From: Bacillota bacterium
Lineage (GTDB): Bacteria > Bacillota > Clostridia > Acetivibrionales > DSM-1351
Reading direction: 5' to 3'
DNA length: 64,000 nt
Assembly (NCBI GenBank): GCA_023409265.1
Contig: JAEYHZ010000031.1
Span: 1-64,000, forward strand
Shown here: positions 36,383 to 46,042 of the stretch, piece by piece
Position numbering within the stretch: the first letter of the stretch is position 1
How the letters are laid out: each line of letters begins with the position of its first letter
Translations under genes and position numbers: made by a program
The notes under the pieces: model-generated
What the model saw: the letters and a program-made list of their open reading frames with translations, nothing else
Told to the model about the DNA's origin: nothing
Databases searched by the model: none

Positions 36383-37180
36383 TTATAAACTATCAAATAC
36401 GGGTTTACGCTGCTTGAAATGCACAACATGCCTGAAGCCGATATACTTAAGATATTCTGTGGCTTCTCTGAAGCTGTGCCCCAGATGTTCTGAAAAATGT
36501 GAATCCGAGCCCAGGGTTATTATTTCTCCACCTAGCTCATAATATCTTTGAAACACATCATATCCCGGTATTGGCTGTTTAAGGTCGGATCTTAGCCCTG
36601 ATGTGTTCAGTTCAATACCCTTACCTTTGGCAATTACAGCTCTCAGGATCTGGTCAATTATATCTTTGTAATCGGCATATCTCAATGGTTTATCCTCAAA
36701 ATCTCCATATCTGGCAGCATATCCGATATGACCAATAATATCGTAATTGTCATAAGCGTTAACTGATACAAGTATTTCCTGAAGGTATCTTTCGTATGAC
36801 TCCTTCTGGGACCTCCCCCGGAAAAATTTTTTTGTGTAAGGATCCATCCGGTCAATGATATGGACGGAATTTATTACAAAATCAAAGGGATGTTGATTTA
36901 ATACCTTGTTTATCTCATTGACTACATGAGGCTGAAACCCCATTTCAACCCCTATTAGAACATCAAGCTTATCCTTCCATTTAGTTTGAAGAACCTTGAA
37001 TTGTTCAAAGTAATTTTTATAATTGATCAGGAAGCTGTCATCAAACTCCGGGTAATCATAATCAACATGATCTGTAAATACTATACCTGTAAGTCCGATT
37101 TCAACTGCTCTTCTACAGGCATCTTCTGCATCCAGGTGTGAATCTGTAGAAAATTTTGAGTGAATATGGTTATCATACAT
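36383..37180 (-). CDS. hisJ: Histidinol-phosphatase, PHP family (HisJ)
   Basis: A 265-residue PHP-domain metal phosphatase. DNHIHSKFSTDSH gives the first metal ligands, FTDHVDY the second set, HIIGHIGY-like DIIGHIGYAARYG and LGSDSHFSEHLG the last. It probably makes histidinol from histidinol phosphate, although PHP specificity is hard to read. The start at 37180 follows AAAGGAG; a longer frame to 37264 lacks support. No other his genes are nearby. Confidence 0.85.
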   Translation of the reverse strand: MYDNHIHSKFSTDSHLDAEDACRRAVEIGLTGIVFTDHVDYDYPEFDDSFLINYKNYFEQFKVLQTKWKDKLDVLIGVEMGFQPHVVNEINKVLNQHPFDFVINSVHIIDRMDPYTKKFFRGRSQKESYERYLQEILVSVNAYDNYDIIGHIGYAARYGDFEDKPLRYADYKDIIDQILRAVIAKGKGIELNTSGLRSDLKQPIPGYDVFQRYYELGGEIITLGSDSHFSEHLGHSFREATEYLKYIGFRHVVHFKQRKPVFDSL

Positions 37181-37453
37181 TGTATCTTTCTCCTTTGATA
37201 AGTATAATAAAACAGAACCAACATTTTCATTTTTTTGAAAATCCTTTAGTCGAAGGGTTTTCAACGTTGGTTGAGTTTGGTAAAATTAATTATCCGGGTT
37301 GTATTATTTAATATCATATTTGGATAAATTAATTATATAGATAAAGGTAATATTTTTTATAATATTATCAATTTTTTGATTTTAAGTCAAAAAAGAGGGA
37401 TAAGTTTTTATCAAAAAAATGAGCGTGCCAGATCACGAGGATAGGAGATTATC

Positions 37454-38890
37454 ATGAGCGAAGAAAAATCACAAGCCGAGTTGTTAAAGGAAAAGCTTTC
37501 CTATGAAACAAAAAATGCATGGGAACATAGTGAGAATGAAATAAGGAAAGCCTTTGACCTCTGTGAAAACTATAAGGAGTATTTGGATAAGGGAAAAACC
37601 GAAAGAGAGTTTGCCTCTATAGTTGAAAATGAACTTGTCAAGAATGGATTTGAGAATTTACAGACCTTGTTCAAGCAGGGTAAAAAGTTGAAAAAGGGTG
37701 CAAGGGTTTATTACATAAACAGACATAAAGCCGTTGCAATGGCTGTAGTCGGGGATAAACCTGTAATTGACGGAATCAATATGGTCGGAGCTCATATTGA
37801 TTCACCAAGATTGGATATAAAACAGAATCCATTATATGAGGATTCGGGTTTAGTACTGTTGAAAACCCATTATTACGGTGGGATCAAGAAGTATCAATGG
37901 GTTGCTATCCCATATTCCCTTCATGGAGTTGTTGTTAAGGCCGATGGAACAAAAATTGACATTTGCATTGGTGAAGATGAAACAGATCCTGTATTTACGA
38001 TCACAGATCTGCTCCCGCACCTGGCTCAGGACCAGATGCAGAAGAAGGCAACCGAGGTGGTGTCAGGTGAAGGCTTGAACCTGCTGATAGGCTCCAGACC
38101 CTTCAATGATAAAAAGATTAAAGATAAAATTAAGCTGAACATACTTAAAATTTTAAATGAAAAGTACGGTATTATTGAAGAAGATTTTCTTTCAGCCGAA
38201 TTGGAAGTTGTACCTGCCTTTAAGGCAAAGGATATCGGTCTTGACAGAAGTATGATAGGGGCTTACGGACAGGATGACAGGGTTTGTGCATACACCTGTG
38301 TTAAGGCTGTCTTGGATTGCAGGCCGGCTGAAAAGACTGTTCTGTGTATATTAACTGACAAAGAAGAAATAGGAAGCACCGGAAACACCGGAGCTCAATC
38401 CAGTTTCCTTAAAAGCTTTATATCAAAATTAATATATCTGACCGGCGATACTTATTCAGATATTCTTGTTAACCAATGTCTGGAAAATTCCTTCATGTTA
38501 TCTGCCGACGTTAACCCCGGGGTTGATCCGTCCTACCAGGAGGTTCATGAAAAGAGGAATGCATCATATCTGGGTAACGGAGTAGTAATACAGAAATATG
38601 GCGGAGCAAGAGGAAAATATGATTCAAGTGATGCCAGCGCCGAGATCATGGGATTAATAAGGAAGCTATTTAATGAAAAAGGAATAATATGGCATACTGC
38701 TGAGTTAGGCAAGGTTGACCAGGGAGGCGGAGGTACTATTGCAATGCATGTTGCAAACCTTGGTGTTGAGGTTCTGGACTGTGGAGTACCAATCTTGTCA
38801 ATGCATTCTCCTGTGGAGGTAACAAGTAAAATTGATGTATACATGTGTTATAAGGCAATGAAAGTTTTCCTTGAAAGTAATTTTCAATAG
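37454..38890 (+). CDS. M18 family zinc aminopeptidase
   Basis: A 478-residue metallopeptidase of the aspartyl-aminopeptidase (M18) family. GAHIDSPRLDIKQNPLYE has the first His-Asp ligands. LTDKEEIGSTGNTG supplies the catalytic Glu pair, YDSSDASAEIMG follows, and LSMHSPVEVTSKIDVYMCYK holds the last His ligand. It forms dodecameric assemblies in characterised relatives and trims peptides in the cytosol. GGAG precedes the ATG. Confidence 0.93.
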   Translation: MSEEKSQAELLKEKLSYETKNAWEHSENEIRKAFDLCENYKEYLDKGKTEREFASIVENELVKNGFENLQTLFKQGKKLKKGARVYYINRHKAVAMAVVGDKPVIDGINMVGAHIDSPRLDIKQNPLYEDSGLVLLKTHYYGGIKKYQWVAIPYSLHGVVVKADGTKIDICIGEDETDPVFTITDLLPHLAQDQMQKKATEVVSGEGLNLLIGSRPFNDKKIKDKIKLNILKILNEKYGIIEEDFLSAELEVVPAFKAKDIGLDRSMIGAYGQDDRVCAYTCVKAVLDCRPAEKTVLCILTDKEEIGSTGNTGAQSSFLKSFISKLIYLTGDTYSDILVNQCLENSFMLSADVNPGVDPSYQEVHEKRNASYLGNGVVIQKYGGARGKYDSSDASAEIMGLIRKLFNEKGIIWHTAELGKVDQGGGGTIAMHVANLGVEVLDCGVPILSMHSPVEVTSKIDVYMCYKAMKVFLESNFQ

Positions 38891-39049
38891 AATATCCATT
38901 GCTATGGCAGAAAAGATACCTATTGATATATATTCCTTATAAGCAATATATGAAAGATTCAGAGGATAGAAGACTCTGCCTTAACCAAACCCGTATTTTT
39001 GAGTAATATAGAGAAACAATAATGATAAACCTCAATTTAGGAGACAGAA

Positions 39050-39910
39050 ATGATAAAATTCGGACCGTCTGGAAATTCAGACAGCTTTTACGAACAGGGC
39101 TACAAGTCATCCTCACAGATGCCGGGCTGGCTGGCCGGAATGGGCCTGGATGCATATGAATATTCATGCACAAAAGGTGTGAATGTTGGCGAAGCAACTG
39201 CACGTGAAATCGGCCAGCAGGCGCTAAAAAACAATATTTTTATGAGTATTCATGCTCCGTATTATATAAACATGTCCAGTGAAGAAGAGGCAAAAAGGGA
39301 AAACTCCAAAAGATATATCCTGGAAACCATGAGGGTAGCTAAATGGATGGATGCAAACAGAATTGTTGTCCACACCGGCTCCTGCAGCAAAATGGGAAGA
39401 GAAGCTGCACTCGGATTTGCATTGAAAATACTGCAGGAAACTCTGGAGTTATCGGATAGCGCAGGTTATGGGGACGTGCACATCTGCCCCGAGGTGTTGG
39501 GTAAACATAATCAGCTTGGTACAATTGAAGAGATTATGGAGATGTGCCGGCTTGATGAAAGGATTATTCCAACCATTGATTTTGGACATGTGCACGCCCG
39601 TGGCCTGGGAAGGTTGAATTCTGAAGAAGACTTTGCTGCTGTTATTGATATTATCGAGAACTCTCTCGGAAAAGAAAGGGCCAGAAATATACATTGCCAT
39701 TTCAGCAGAATTGAGTATTCAAAGGGTGGCGAAAAAAGGCACTGGAATTTCACTGACAAACAGTTTGGCCCGGAGTTTGAGCATCTGGCTCCTGTTCTGG
39801 TTAAAAGAAAAATGGAGCCTGTAATAATATGTGAATCAAGAGGTATGATGGCTGAAGACGCTTTGGAAATGAAAAGGATTTACCTTGAAGCCAGAAATAA
39901 ATATGAATAA
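39050..39910 (+). CDS. Endonuclease IV-type TIM-barrel protein (deoxyribonuclease IV)
   Basis: A 286-residue AP endonuclease family 2 TIM barrel. MSIHAPYYIN, IVVHTGS, HICPEVLGK, PTIDFGHVHARG, IHCHFSRIEYSKGGEKRH and IICESRG give the trinuclear zinc ligands of endonuclease IV in order. It would cut at abasic sites. GGAGACAGAA precedes the ATG. More divergent than Nfo, so another role within the fold is possible. Confidence 0.85.
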   Translation: MIKFGPSGNSDSFYEQGYKSSSQMPGWLAGMGLDAYEYSCTKGVNVGEATAREIGQQALKNNIFMSIHAPYYINMSSEEEAKRENSKRYILETMRVAKWMDANRIVVHTGSCSKMGREAALGFALKILQETLELSDSAGYGDVHICPEVLGKHNQLGTIEEIMEMCRLDERIIPTIDFGHVHARGLGRLNSEEDFAAVIDIIENSLGKERARNIHCHFSRIEYSKGGEKRHWNFTDKQFGPEFEHLAPVLVKRKMEPVIICESRGMMAEDALEMKRIYLEARNKYE

Positions 39911-39917
39911 GGCAGGG

Positions 39918-39977
39918 TTAAATAATAAAACTCCGTTTTGAGGCGAGATTTTTTTGGTCGGAACAAAGCGGAGGAAG
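39918..39977 (+). repeat. Repeat C1 (60 bp, hairpin-forming)
   Basis: 51 of 60 bases match C2 at 59931-59990 with no gaps. CTCCGTTTTG pairs with CAAAGCGGAG (10 bp). It lies 52 bases upstream of aroQ. Confidence 0.75.
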
Positions 39978-39978
39978 T

Positions 39979-40014
39979 GCAATAAATGCTTTAGAGGGCG
40001 CAATAAATGCTTTA
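39979..40014 (+). repeat. 15 bp direct repeat upstream of aroQ
   Basis: GCAATAAATGCTTTA at 39979-39993 and again at 40000-40014, just before the ribosome binding site of aroQ. Confidence 0.7.
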
Positions 40015-40028
40015 TATGGAGGTTTTAA

Positions 40029-40457
40029 ATGAAAAAGGTTTTGGTGGTTAACGGTCCAAATCTGAATTTGCTTGGAGTTCGTGAGAAAGGTGTGTATGGC
40101 AGCGAAACATTGCTGGATATTGCAAAGTCGGTAAATACTGTATCACAGGAGCTTGGTCTCGAGACAGATTTTATTCAGAGCAACCATGAAGGAGAAATAA
40201 TTGACAAACTGCATGCTGCCAGAGGGGTTTATGAGGTGGTGATAATCAATGCCGGTGCCTATACACACTACAGTATAGCCATAAGGGATGCTATCAAGGC
40301 AATTGAAATACCAACTATTGAAATTCACCTTTCAAACATACATAGCAGAGAAGAGTTCAGGCATACCTCCGTGATAGCTCCTGTTTGCGCAGGACAGATT
40401 TGCGGGTTCGGGAAAATGAGTTATATTCTTGCGTTGCATGCTGCTGTAAACTTGTAA
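40029..40457 (+). CDS. aroQ: 3-dehydroquinate dehydratase, type II
   Basis: A 142-residue type II enzyme of the shikimate pathway, dodecameric in the family. NGPNLNLLGVREKGVYG at the N-terminus carries the flexible-loop Arg and Tyr, SNHEGEIID and NAGAYTHYSIAIRDAI follow, and HLSNIHSREEFRHTSV has the catalytic His. It is preceded by GGAGG. Stand-alone, followed by an M24 peptidase gene. Confidence 0.96.
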   Translation: MKKVLVVNGPNLNLLGVREKGVYGSETLLDIAKSVNTVSQELGLETDFIQSNHEGEIIDKLHAARGVYEVVIINAGAYTHYSIAIRDAIKAIEIPTIEIHLSNIHSREEFRHTSVIAPVCAGQICGFGKMSYILALHAAVNL

Positions 40458-40589
40458 ATTTAAATAAATGTCTGATTGTTGGGGCCGCAACCGGCACAAA
40501 ACCATAAACTCCATTATTCGCCAAGCAGATATGGGAGAGAACAAATTTCGTTACATTTTGCGGCCGCTAAGCGGCTCATGGAGGTTAAT

Positions 40590-41675
40590 ATGATAGATAT
40601 AAAAAATCTAAATGCAAGACTGGTAAACTTCAGAAATAAATTGAATGAAATGAGGCTTGAGGGTGCCTTGATCACCAGGAGAGAGAGTTACATGTATCTT
40701 TCCGGCTTTACAGGTACATCTGCTAATTTGTTAATAACAGATAAAAAAGCTTATCTGCTTACTGATTTCAGGTATATGGAACAGTCTGCAACTCAGGCTC
40801 CCTTATTTGAGATAGTTCAGCACAAGCCTGATATAAATGACACTATTAATGAAATAATAAGTTCCGAACAGATAAGAATATTGGGCTTTGAAGATCATGA
40901 TTTAACCTATTCCTCCTATAAGGTATTAAGTGACAGGTTCAAAACAACTGAGCTAAAGGGACTTGGCCTGACAGTTGATGAAATGAGAAGTATAAAGGAT
41001 GAGCAGGAGATAGAAATAATCAGTAAAGCAGTTAAGATAGCAGATGATGCCTTAATGCAGGTGCTTCCATTAATAAAGCCGGGTATTACCGAGCTGGATG
41101 TTGCTGCTGAACTTGAATACAGAATGAAAAAGCTGGGAGCAACATGCCCCTCCTTTGAAACAATTGTTGCAAGCGGCTTAAGGTCCTCCATGCCTCACGG
41201 AGTTGCTTCAGAAAAAAAACTGGAGCTGGGGGATGCTATCACAATTGATTTTGGAGCTCTTTACAACCATTACTGCTCTGATATAACCAGAACTGTATTT
41301 TTGGGACAGCCTGACAAGAGACTTATAGATATTTATAATATAGTATTGGAGGCTCAGCTTACTGCTGAAAAAGGTGCTGTAAAGGGAAAAACCGGCAGGG
41401 AAGTTGACAAAATTGCACGAGACATAATATATGGAAAAGGCTTTGAAGGGAAGTTCGGACATGGCCTGGGACATGGCTTGGGTTTGGAAATTCATGAAAG
41501 CCCAAGACTTTCAATGGGAGGGGACAAAGTTCTGCAGAACAAAATGGCAGTTACTGTCGAACCTGGAATATATGTTGAGGGTTTAGGCGGCGTAAGAATT
41601 GAAGATACTATAATTATAAGAGATGATAATCCTCAAATATTGACTCAGGCACCAAAAGAAATCATTATATTGTGA
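40590..41675 (+). CDS. M24 family Xaa-Pro dipeptidase/aminopeptidase
   Basis: A 361-residue creatinase-like N-domain plus pita-bread metallopeptidase. Metal ligands appear in order: ITIDFGALYNHYCSDITRT (two Asp), GHGLGHGLGLEIHE (His), VTVEPGIYVEG and GGVRIEDTI (two Glu). It removes or cleaves Xaa-Pro. ATG 40590 follows GGAGG; the longer frame from 40476 starts in the leader and is rejected. Gene order aroQ-M24-efp is common in clostridia. Confidence 0.93.
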   Translation: MIDIKNLNARLVNFRNKLNEMRLEGALITRRESYMYLSGFTGTSANLLITDKKAYLLTDFRYMEQSATQAPLFEIVQHKPDINDTINEIISSEQIRILGFEDHDLTYSSYKVLSDRFKTTELKGLGLTVDEMRSIKDEQEIEIISKAVKIADDALMQVLPLIKPGITELDVAAELEYRMKKLGATCPSFETIVASGLRSSMPHGVASEKKLELGDAITIDFGALYNHYCSDITRTVFLGQPDKRLIDIYNIVLEAQLTAEKGAVKGKTGREVDKIARDIIYGKGFEGKFGHGLGHGLGLEIHESPRLSMGGDKVLQNKMAVTVEPGIYVEGLGGVRIEDTIIIRDDNPQILTQAPKEIIIL

Positions 41676-41869
41676 TTTTTCAACACGCACTAAGGGATTT
41701 ATGCATTATAATAACCAAAAATAAAGTATCCGACCATTATATTGAAAATTTTTCTTGCCTAAACTGAAAAATTAATTTAATATAAACTAGGAACAATTAA
41801 ACATAAAAATTCTTTATGTTATTTATTAATTCATAAAATGTATATTTATTTATATCATGGAGGTAAGAG

Positions 41870-42433
41870 ATGATAGTAGCAGGTGATTTTAAAAACGGTG
41901 TAACCTTTGAATTGGACAATAATATTTTTCAGGTAGTTGAATTCCAGCATGTTAAACCGGGTAAAGGAGCAGCTTTTGTTAGAACAAAACTGAAGAATAT
42001 AGTAACTGGTGCCACAGTTGAAAGAACTTTCAACCCAACTGATAAAATGCCAAAAGCTCATATTGAAAGAAAAGATATGCAGTATCTCTACAATGACGGA
42101 GATTTATACTATTTCATGGATGTTGAATCCTATGAGCAGCTTCCTATAAACAAGTCGTCAATAGGTAATACGCTTGATCTTGTTAAGGAAAACGAAGTAG
42201 TCAGAATACTTTCACATAAAGGAAATGTATTTGGGATTGAACCACCTACCTTTGTTGAGCTCGAAGTTACTCAGACTGATCCCGGCTTCAAGGGTGATAC
42301 TGCTACCGGAGCAACAAAACCTGCTACTGTTGAAACAGGCGCTGTTATAAAAGTTCCCCTTTTTGTTAATACTGGAGATATAATAAGAATAGATACAAGA
42401 ACAAATGAATACATGGAAAGAGTTAATAAATAA
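41870..42433 (+). CDS. efp: Elongation factor P
   Basis: A 187-residue EF-P that relieves ribosome stalls at polyproline. KOW-like N-domain with tip HVKPGKGA, Lys32 being the modifiable position; middle and C-terminal OB domains (EPPTFVELEVTQTDPG, GDIIRIDTRTNEYMERV) are complete. GGAGG precedes the ATG. Confidence 0.97.
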   Translation: MIVAGDFKNGVTFELDNNIFQVVEFQHVKPGKGAAFVRTKLKNIVTGATVERTFNPTDKMPKAHIERKDMQYLYNDGDLYYFMDVESYEQLPINKSSIGNTLDLVKENEVVRILSHKGNVFGIEPPTFVELEVTQTDPGFKGDTATGATKPATVETGAVIKVPLFVNTGDIIRIDTRTNEYMERVNK

Positions 42434-42461
42434 TATACTCAAAAAATGAGGAGGTAGGATT

Positions 42462-42878
42462 ATGAGTTATATAAGCGAACGTGTTGCTTTCATCAAGGGC
42501 TTGGCAGAAGGAATGAAGATTGATGAGACAACAAATGAAGGCAAGCTGTTTACTGCTATCATTGACGTGTTGGATGATATTGCTCTTGCAATAGAAGACG
42601 TTGAAGAAATACAGGACGAAATGAGTGAGCAGGTTGATGGAATTGATGAGGATCTTGCCGAACTCGAAAAAACTGTTTATGATGAAGATGAAGAAATAGA
42701 ATTCGAGGAAATAGAGTGCCCGTACTGTGGTGAAGAAATTGAGGTTGACCTTGATTTGATAGATGAGGACGCAGAGGCAATCGAATGTCCACATTGCCAT
42801 CAGAAAATAGAACTTGAATGGGATTGCGACTGCGAAGATGATGAATGCGGCTGTGGTCATAATCACGACAAAGAATAA
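42462..42878 (+). CDS. Acidic zinc-ribbon protein (CD1247 N-terminal-domain family)
   Basis: A 138-residue, very acidic protein. A helical N-domain (SYISERVAFIKGLAEGMKI) is followed by a coiled acidic linker and Cys pairs ECPYCGEE and ECPHCHQK forming a zinc ribbon, then a Cys-rich end (CDCEDDECGCGHNH). Clostridial relatives are known only by name. AGGAGG precedes the ATG. It sits 28 bases after efp and is probably co-transcribed with it. Confidence 0.82.
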   Translation: MSYISERVAFIKGLAEGMKIDETTNEGKLFTAIIDVLDDIALAIEDVEEIQDEMSEQVDGIDEDLAELEKTVYDEDEEIEFEEIECPYCGEEIEVDLDLIDEDAEAIECPHCHQKIELEWDCDCEDDECGCGHNHDKE

Positions 42879-42889
42879 TTTTAAAGAAA

Positions 42890-42924
42890 AAGACTGCCGA
42901 CACATATTGTTGGCAGTTTTTTAT
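42890..42924 (+). terminator. Terminator after the efp operon
   Basis: ACTGCCGAC and GTTGGCAGT form a 9 bp stem (one wobble) followed by T6. Confidence 0.85.
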
Positions 42925-43030
42925 TGTAAAAAACTTTTGAATTTACGCGCCTGCCAGATTTTCCTTATTTGTTGGATAGTCAGCATTCAGAAACAGATTT
43001 AAAAAGTTTTAATGGGAGATAGTAATATAA

Positions 43031-45043
43031 ATGAAAAAAACCATTGGAGTATTAGCACATGTTGATGCAGGAAAAACAACATTTTCGGAGCAGATACTGT
43101 TCCATTCAAACAGTATCAGAAGCAGGGGAAGAGTTGACCATAAAAATGCTTTCCTGGATAGTCATGACATTGAAAGAGACAGGGGGATCACCATATTTTC
43201 CGATCAGGCCGTGTTTTCGTATAATGCTTCCACATATTTTTTACTTGATACACCGGGACATGTAGATTTTTCTGCAGAAATGGAAAGAGCCCTTCAAATA
43301 ATGGACTATGCTATTATAATAATCAGCGCTGTTGAAGGGGTGCAGGGGCATACCGAAACAGTTTGGAAACTTTTGCAGGAGCTTGAAATTCCAACTTTTT
43401 TATTTATTAATAAGGTTGACAGGACTGGTGCAGATGTCGGCAGTATATTGAATGAAATAAAGTCAAAGCTGACAAAGGATGTAATATTCATTTCTAATGT
43501 TGAAAATGATACGGCTTCAGGTACGAACTTTTTAACATCAAAGGATATTTTCAATTCTACAGATGCCTTGAAAGAAACAGTTGCTGAAAGACATGAGCAA
43601 TTATTGGAATTGTATTTTCAGGGAAAGTCAGATGAGGCAGACTGGCTAAAGGAATTAACATTGATGATAAAGCAAAGGCGTATATTTACATGTATGGCTG
43701 GTTCTGCCCTCCAGGATATTGGCATTACAGAGTTTCTTGATATTTTTGACAAGCTTACATATACGGAGTATGAGTTAACCAGTGCTGAAGAATTCAGCGG
43801 AAGAATATATAAGATCCGACATGATGACCAGGGTACCAGATTAACGTATATCAAGGCACTTTCAGGAACTCTTTCTGTAAAAGACAGAGTAGCATATGGC
43901 TCAGTAGCTTCAAATGATGATAGCGACAGACCCGTTGAAAAAGTTAATCAGATAAGGTTTTACAATGGCAGCAGGTTCACTATTTCCGACAAGGTCACTG
44001 CAGGAGATGTTTTTGCAGTTACGGGCTTATGGTCAGCTGCCGCCGGAGACGGAGCAGGAGCTCTGATAAATGGCTCACAATTTAAGATGGTGCCAACACT
44101 TAGGTCCAGGGTTATTTTTGATAATACTTTTAATATCAAGGATGTACTGGCAAAATTAAAAATCCTTGAAGCTGAGGATCCTGCACTTAACGTTACATGG
44201 AATGAAGCTCTGCAGGAACTTCATGTCAAAATAATGGGAGTTATTCAGTTGGAGGTTCTCAAACAAATTATAAAGCAAAGGTTCTATTTTGATGTAGAGT
44301 TCGGACCATGCCAGGTGCTTTATAAGGAGACTGTAACTGAAACTGCTGTAGGTTATGGACATTTTGAGCCGCTGAAGCACTATGCCGAAGTTCACCTGAA
44401 GCTGGAGCCGGCCTCCAGGAACAGTGGCATCTCCTTTGACACTGTCTGTCATATTGATGACCTTGTTCCCAGCTATCAAAACCTTATCCGTTCACATATT
44501 TTTGAAAACGAGCACAGTGGAGTACTGGCCGGCTCGGCAGTAACCGATATTAAAATCACCCTGTTAACAGGACGTGCTCATCAGAAGCATACCAGCGGAG
44601 GTGATTTTAGAGAAGCCACTTTGAGAGCTATGAGGCAGGGGCTGGAGAAAGCCGGGTGTATATTGCTGGAACCCTTTTATCGTTTCAGGATTGAGGTAGA
44701 GCTTGACAGTATGGGAAGGGTTTTAACCGACATCCAGAGGTTGAACGGCACATTTGAGCCTCCCGAAACCATGGAAAATAAGGCTGTAATTGCCGGAAGA
44801 GGTCCTGTAGCCACATTTATGAATTACAGTGTTGAGTTGATTTCCTTTACAAAAGGTAAAGGCAGTATATCTTTAATCTTTGATGGCTATGATACATGCC
44901 ATAATCAGGCAGAAGTGATTGAAAAATCACACTACAACAAGGATGCAGATCCCGAGTACACCTCCAACTCTATTTTCTGTGCAAAAGGTGCAGGCTTTAC
45001 CGTTGAGTCTGATAAGGTTGAAGAGTATATGCATTGTTTATAA
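43031..45043 (+). CDS. TetM/TetO-like ribosomal protection GTPase (EF-G superfamily)
   Basis: A 670-residue translational GTPase. G motifs AHVDAGKTTFSE, RDRGITIF, DTPGHVDFSAEM and INKVDRTGAD are intact, and domains III-V follow with the Tet-type C-terminus. It resembles housekeeping Tet-family paralogues of clostridia rather than a mobile tet gene: no mobile element, leader peptide or different base composition is seen. It may release stalled factors or give low-level tetracycline tolerance; the role is unproven. Confidence 0.85.
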   Translation: MKKTIGVLAHVDAGKTTFSEQILFHSNSIRSRGRVDHKNAFLDSHDIERDRGITIFSDQAVFSYNASTYFLLDTPGHVDFSAEMERALQIMDYAIIIISAVEGVQGHTETVWKLLQELEIPTFLFINKVDRTGADVGSILNEIKSKLTKDVIFISNVENDTASGTNFLTSKDIFNSTDALKETVAERHEQLLELYFQGKSDEADWLKELTLMIKQRRIFTCMAGSALQDIGITEFLDIFDKLTYTEYELTSAEEFSGRIYKIRHDDQGTRLTYIKALSGTLSVKDRVAYGSVASNDDSDRPVEKVNQIRFYNGSRFTISDKVTAGDVFAVTGLWSAAAGDGAGALINGSQFKMVPTLRSRVIFDNTFNIKDVLAKLKILEAEDPALNVTWNEALQELHVKIMGVIQLEVLKQIIKQRFYFDVEFGPCQVLYKETVTETAVGYGHFEPLKHYAEVHLKLEPASRNSGISFDTVCHIDDLVPSYQNLIRSHIFENEHSGVLAGSAVTDIKITLLTGRAHQKHTSGGDFREATLRAMRQGLEKAGCILLEPFYRFRIEVELDSMGRVLTDIQRLNGTFEPPETMENKAVIAGRGPVATFMNYSVELISFTKGKGSISLIFDGYDTCHNQAEVIEKSHYNKDADPEYTSNSIFCAKGAGFTVESDKVEEYMHCL

Positions 45044-45115
45044 ACTGATTTAATAAACGGCAAAAGATAATAATTCTTTTGCTGTTTAATTTTATATGGA
45101 TTATTGAAAATTGTA

Positions 45116-45144
45116 TTGACGTCTTAATACAATTACTGTATTAT
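45116..45144 (+). promoter_or_regulatory. Promoter of the lipoprotein/GntR/ABC operon
   Basis: TTGACG (45116-45121), 17 bp spacer, TATTAT (45139-45144). Confidence 0.65.
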
Positions 45145-45181
45145 TGTATTAAGGGCTTAGTACAATAATACAGTAATTGTA
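45128..45181. promoter_or_regulatory. Perfect 21 bp inverted repeat overlapping the promoter
   Basis: The left arm (45128-45148) begins TACAATTACTG and the right arm (45161-45181) is its exact complement, with a 12-base spacer. It covers the -10 box and the start of transcription, a clear operator layout for the GntR protein of this operon. Confidence 0.85.
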
Positions 45182-45214
45182 TAAACCATATACTGTTTGA
45201 AAGGAACCTAAAAT

Positions 45215-45640
45215 ATGAGAATAAAGTTTTATTTTTTATTGGCAGTTATAACAGCCGTGACCTTTATTTCTGGTTGCACATACGGAAGAGGTGTAACAAT
45301 AGGCTCGGTTGAGGTCAACACTTCTTCAAAGATGTCAATGTCCTATCAAAAATTCAGCGGTTACAAAGCTACAGACATACATTTAAAAGAAGGAGAAGCC
45401 GTTGAGATTAGTGTTGACATTGTTTCAAAAGAAGGAAAAATTGATCTCACTATTGTTAAGGAAGCAAATAAAAATGATGAAAAGAGTCAAAAGGACGAAA
45501 CAATTTACGAAGGAACCGACCTTCCAACTTCGGATTTTACGGTGAAAATTGACAAGCCAGGTGACTACAAAATTACCGTCACGGGGGATGATCATAAGGG
45601 AAGCTACAAAATATCCTGGGATAAAGAGGACAAGAAATAA
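45215..45640 (+). CDS. Lipoprotein, unknown
   Basis: A 141-residue lipoprotein with lipobox FISGC at Cys21. The mature part is a beta-rich domain (KATDIHLKEGEAVEISVDIV, DKPGDYKITVTGDDHKGSY) similar in style to emp24-like domains of clostridial lipoproteins. It is the first gene of the GntR/ABC operon and may be part of the response to envelope stress, by context only. Confidence 0.8.
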   Translation: MRIKFYFLLAVITAVTFISGCTYGRGVTIGSVEVNTSSKMSMSYQKFSGYKATDIHLKEGEAVEISVDIVSKEGKIDLTIVKEANKNDEKSQKDETIYEGTDLPTSDFTVKIDKPGDYKITVTGDDHKGSYKISWDKEDKK

Positions 45641-45661
45641 ATCAATAAGGGAGGACATACA

Positions 45662-46042
45662 ATGGCAAGTGATTTTTCATCAAATGTACCCATTTACCTT
45701 CAGATAATGAATGATGTAAAGCTTAAAATTGTCTCAGGAGTCTGGGAGCCTGGTCAAAGATTGAAATCCGTAAGAGATCTGGCAGTCGAGTTCTCGGTAA
45801 ATCCCAATACAATGCAAAGGGCTTTAGCGGAACTTGAGAGAGATGGACTGCTTTATACCGAAAGAACATCGGGAAGATTTGTTTCACAGGACCAGGCCAG
45901 GATTTCTAAAGCAAGGAGAGAAATGGCTGATGAGTATACCGACAATTACTACAGTGCAATGCAGAAGCTGGGATATAAAAATGAAGAAGTTATTTATATA
46001 GTATCTGGAAAGTTAACGATTCAGAAGGAGGAAGATAAATGA
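45662..46042 (+). CDS. GntR-family regulator, YtrA type
   Basis: A 126-residue short GntR protein. The winged helix PIYLQIMNDVKLKIVSGVWE, RLKSVRDLAVEFSVNPNTMQ, RALAELERDGLLYTERTSGR is followed by a short C-terminal dimerisation tail, as in YtrA, which represses ABC transporter operons. The 21 bp inverted repeat upstream is its probable operator. Confidence 0.93.
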   Translation: MASDFSSNVPIYLQIMNDVKLKIVSGVWEPGQRLKSVRDLAVEFSVNPNTMQRALAELERDGLLYTERTSGRFVSQDQARISKARREMADEYTDNYYSAMQKLGYKNEEVIYIVSGKLTIQKEEDK

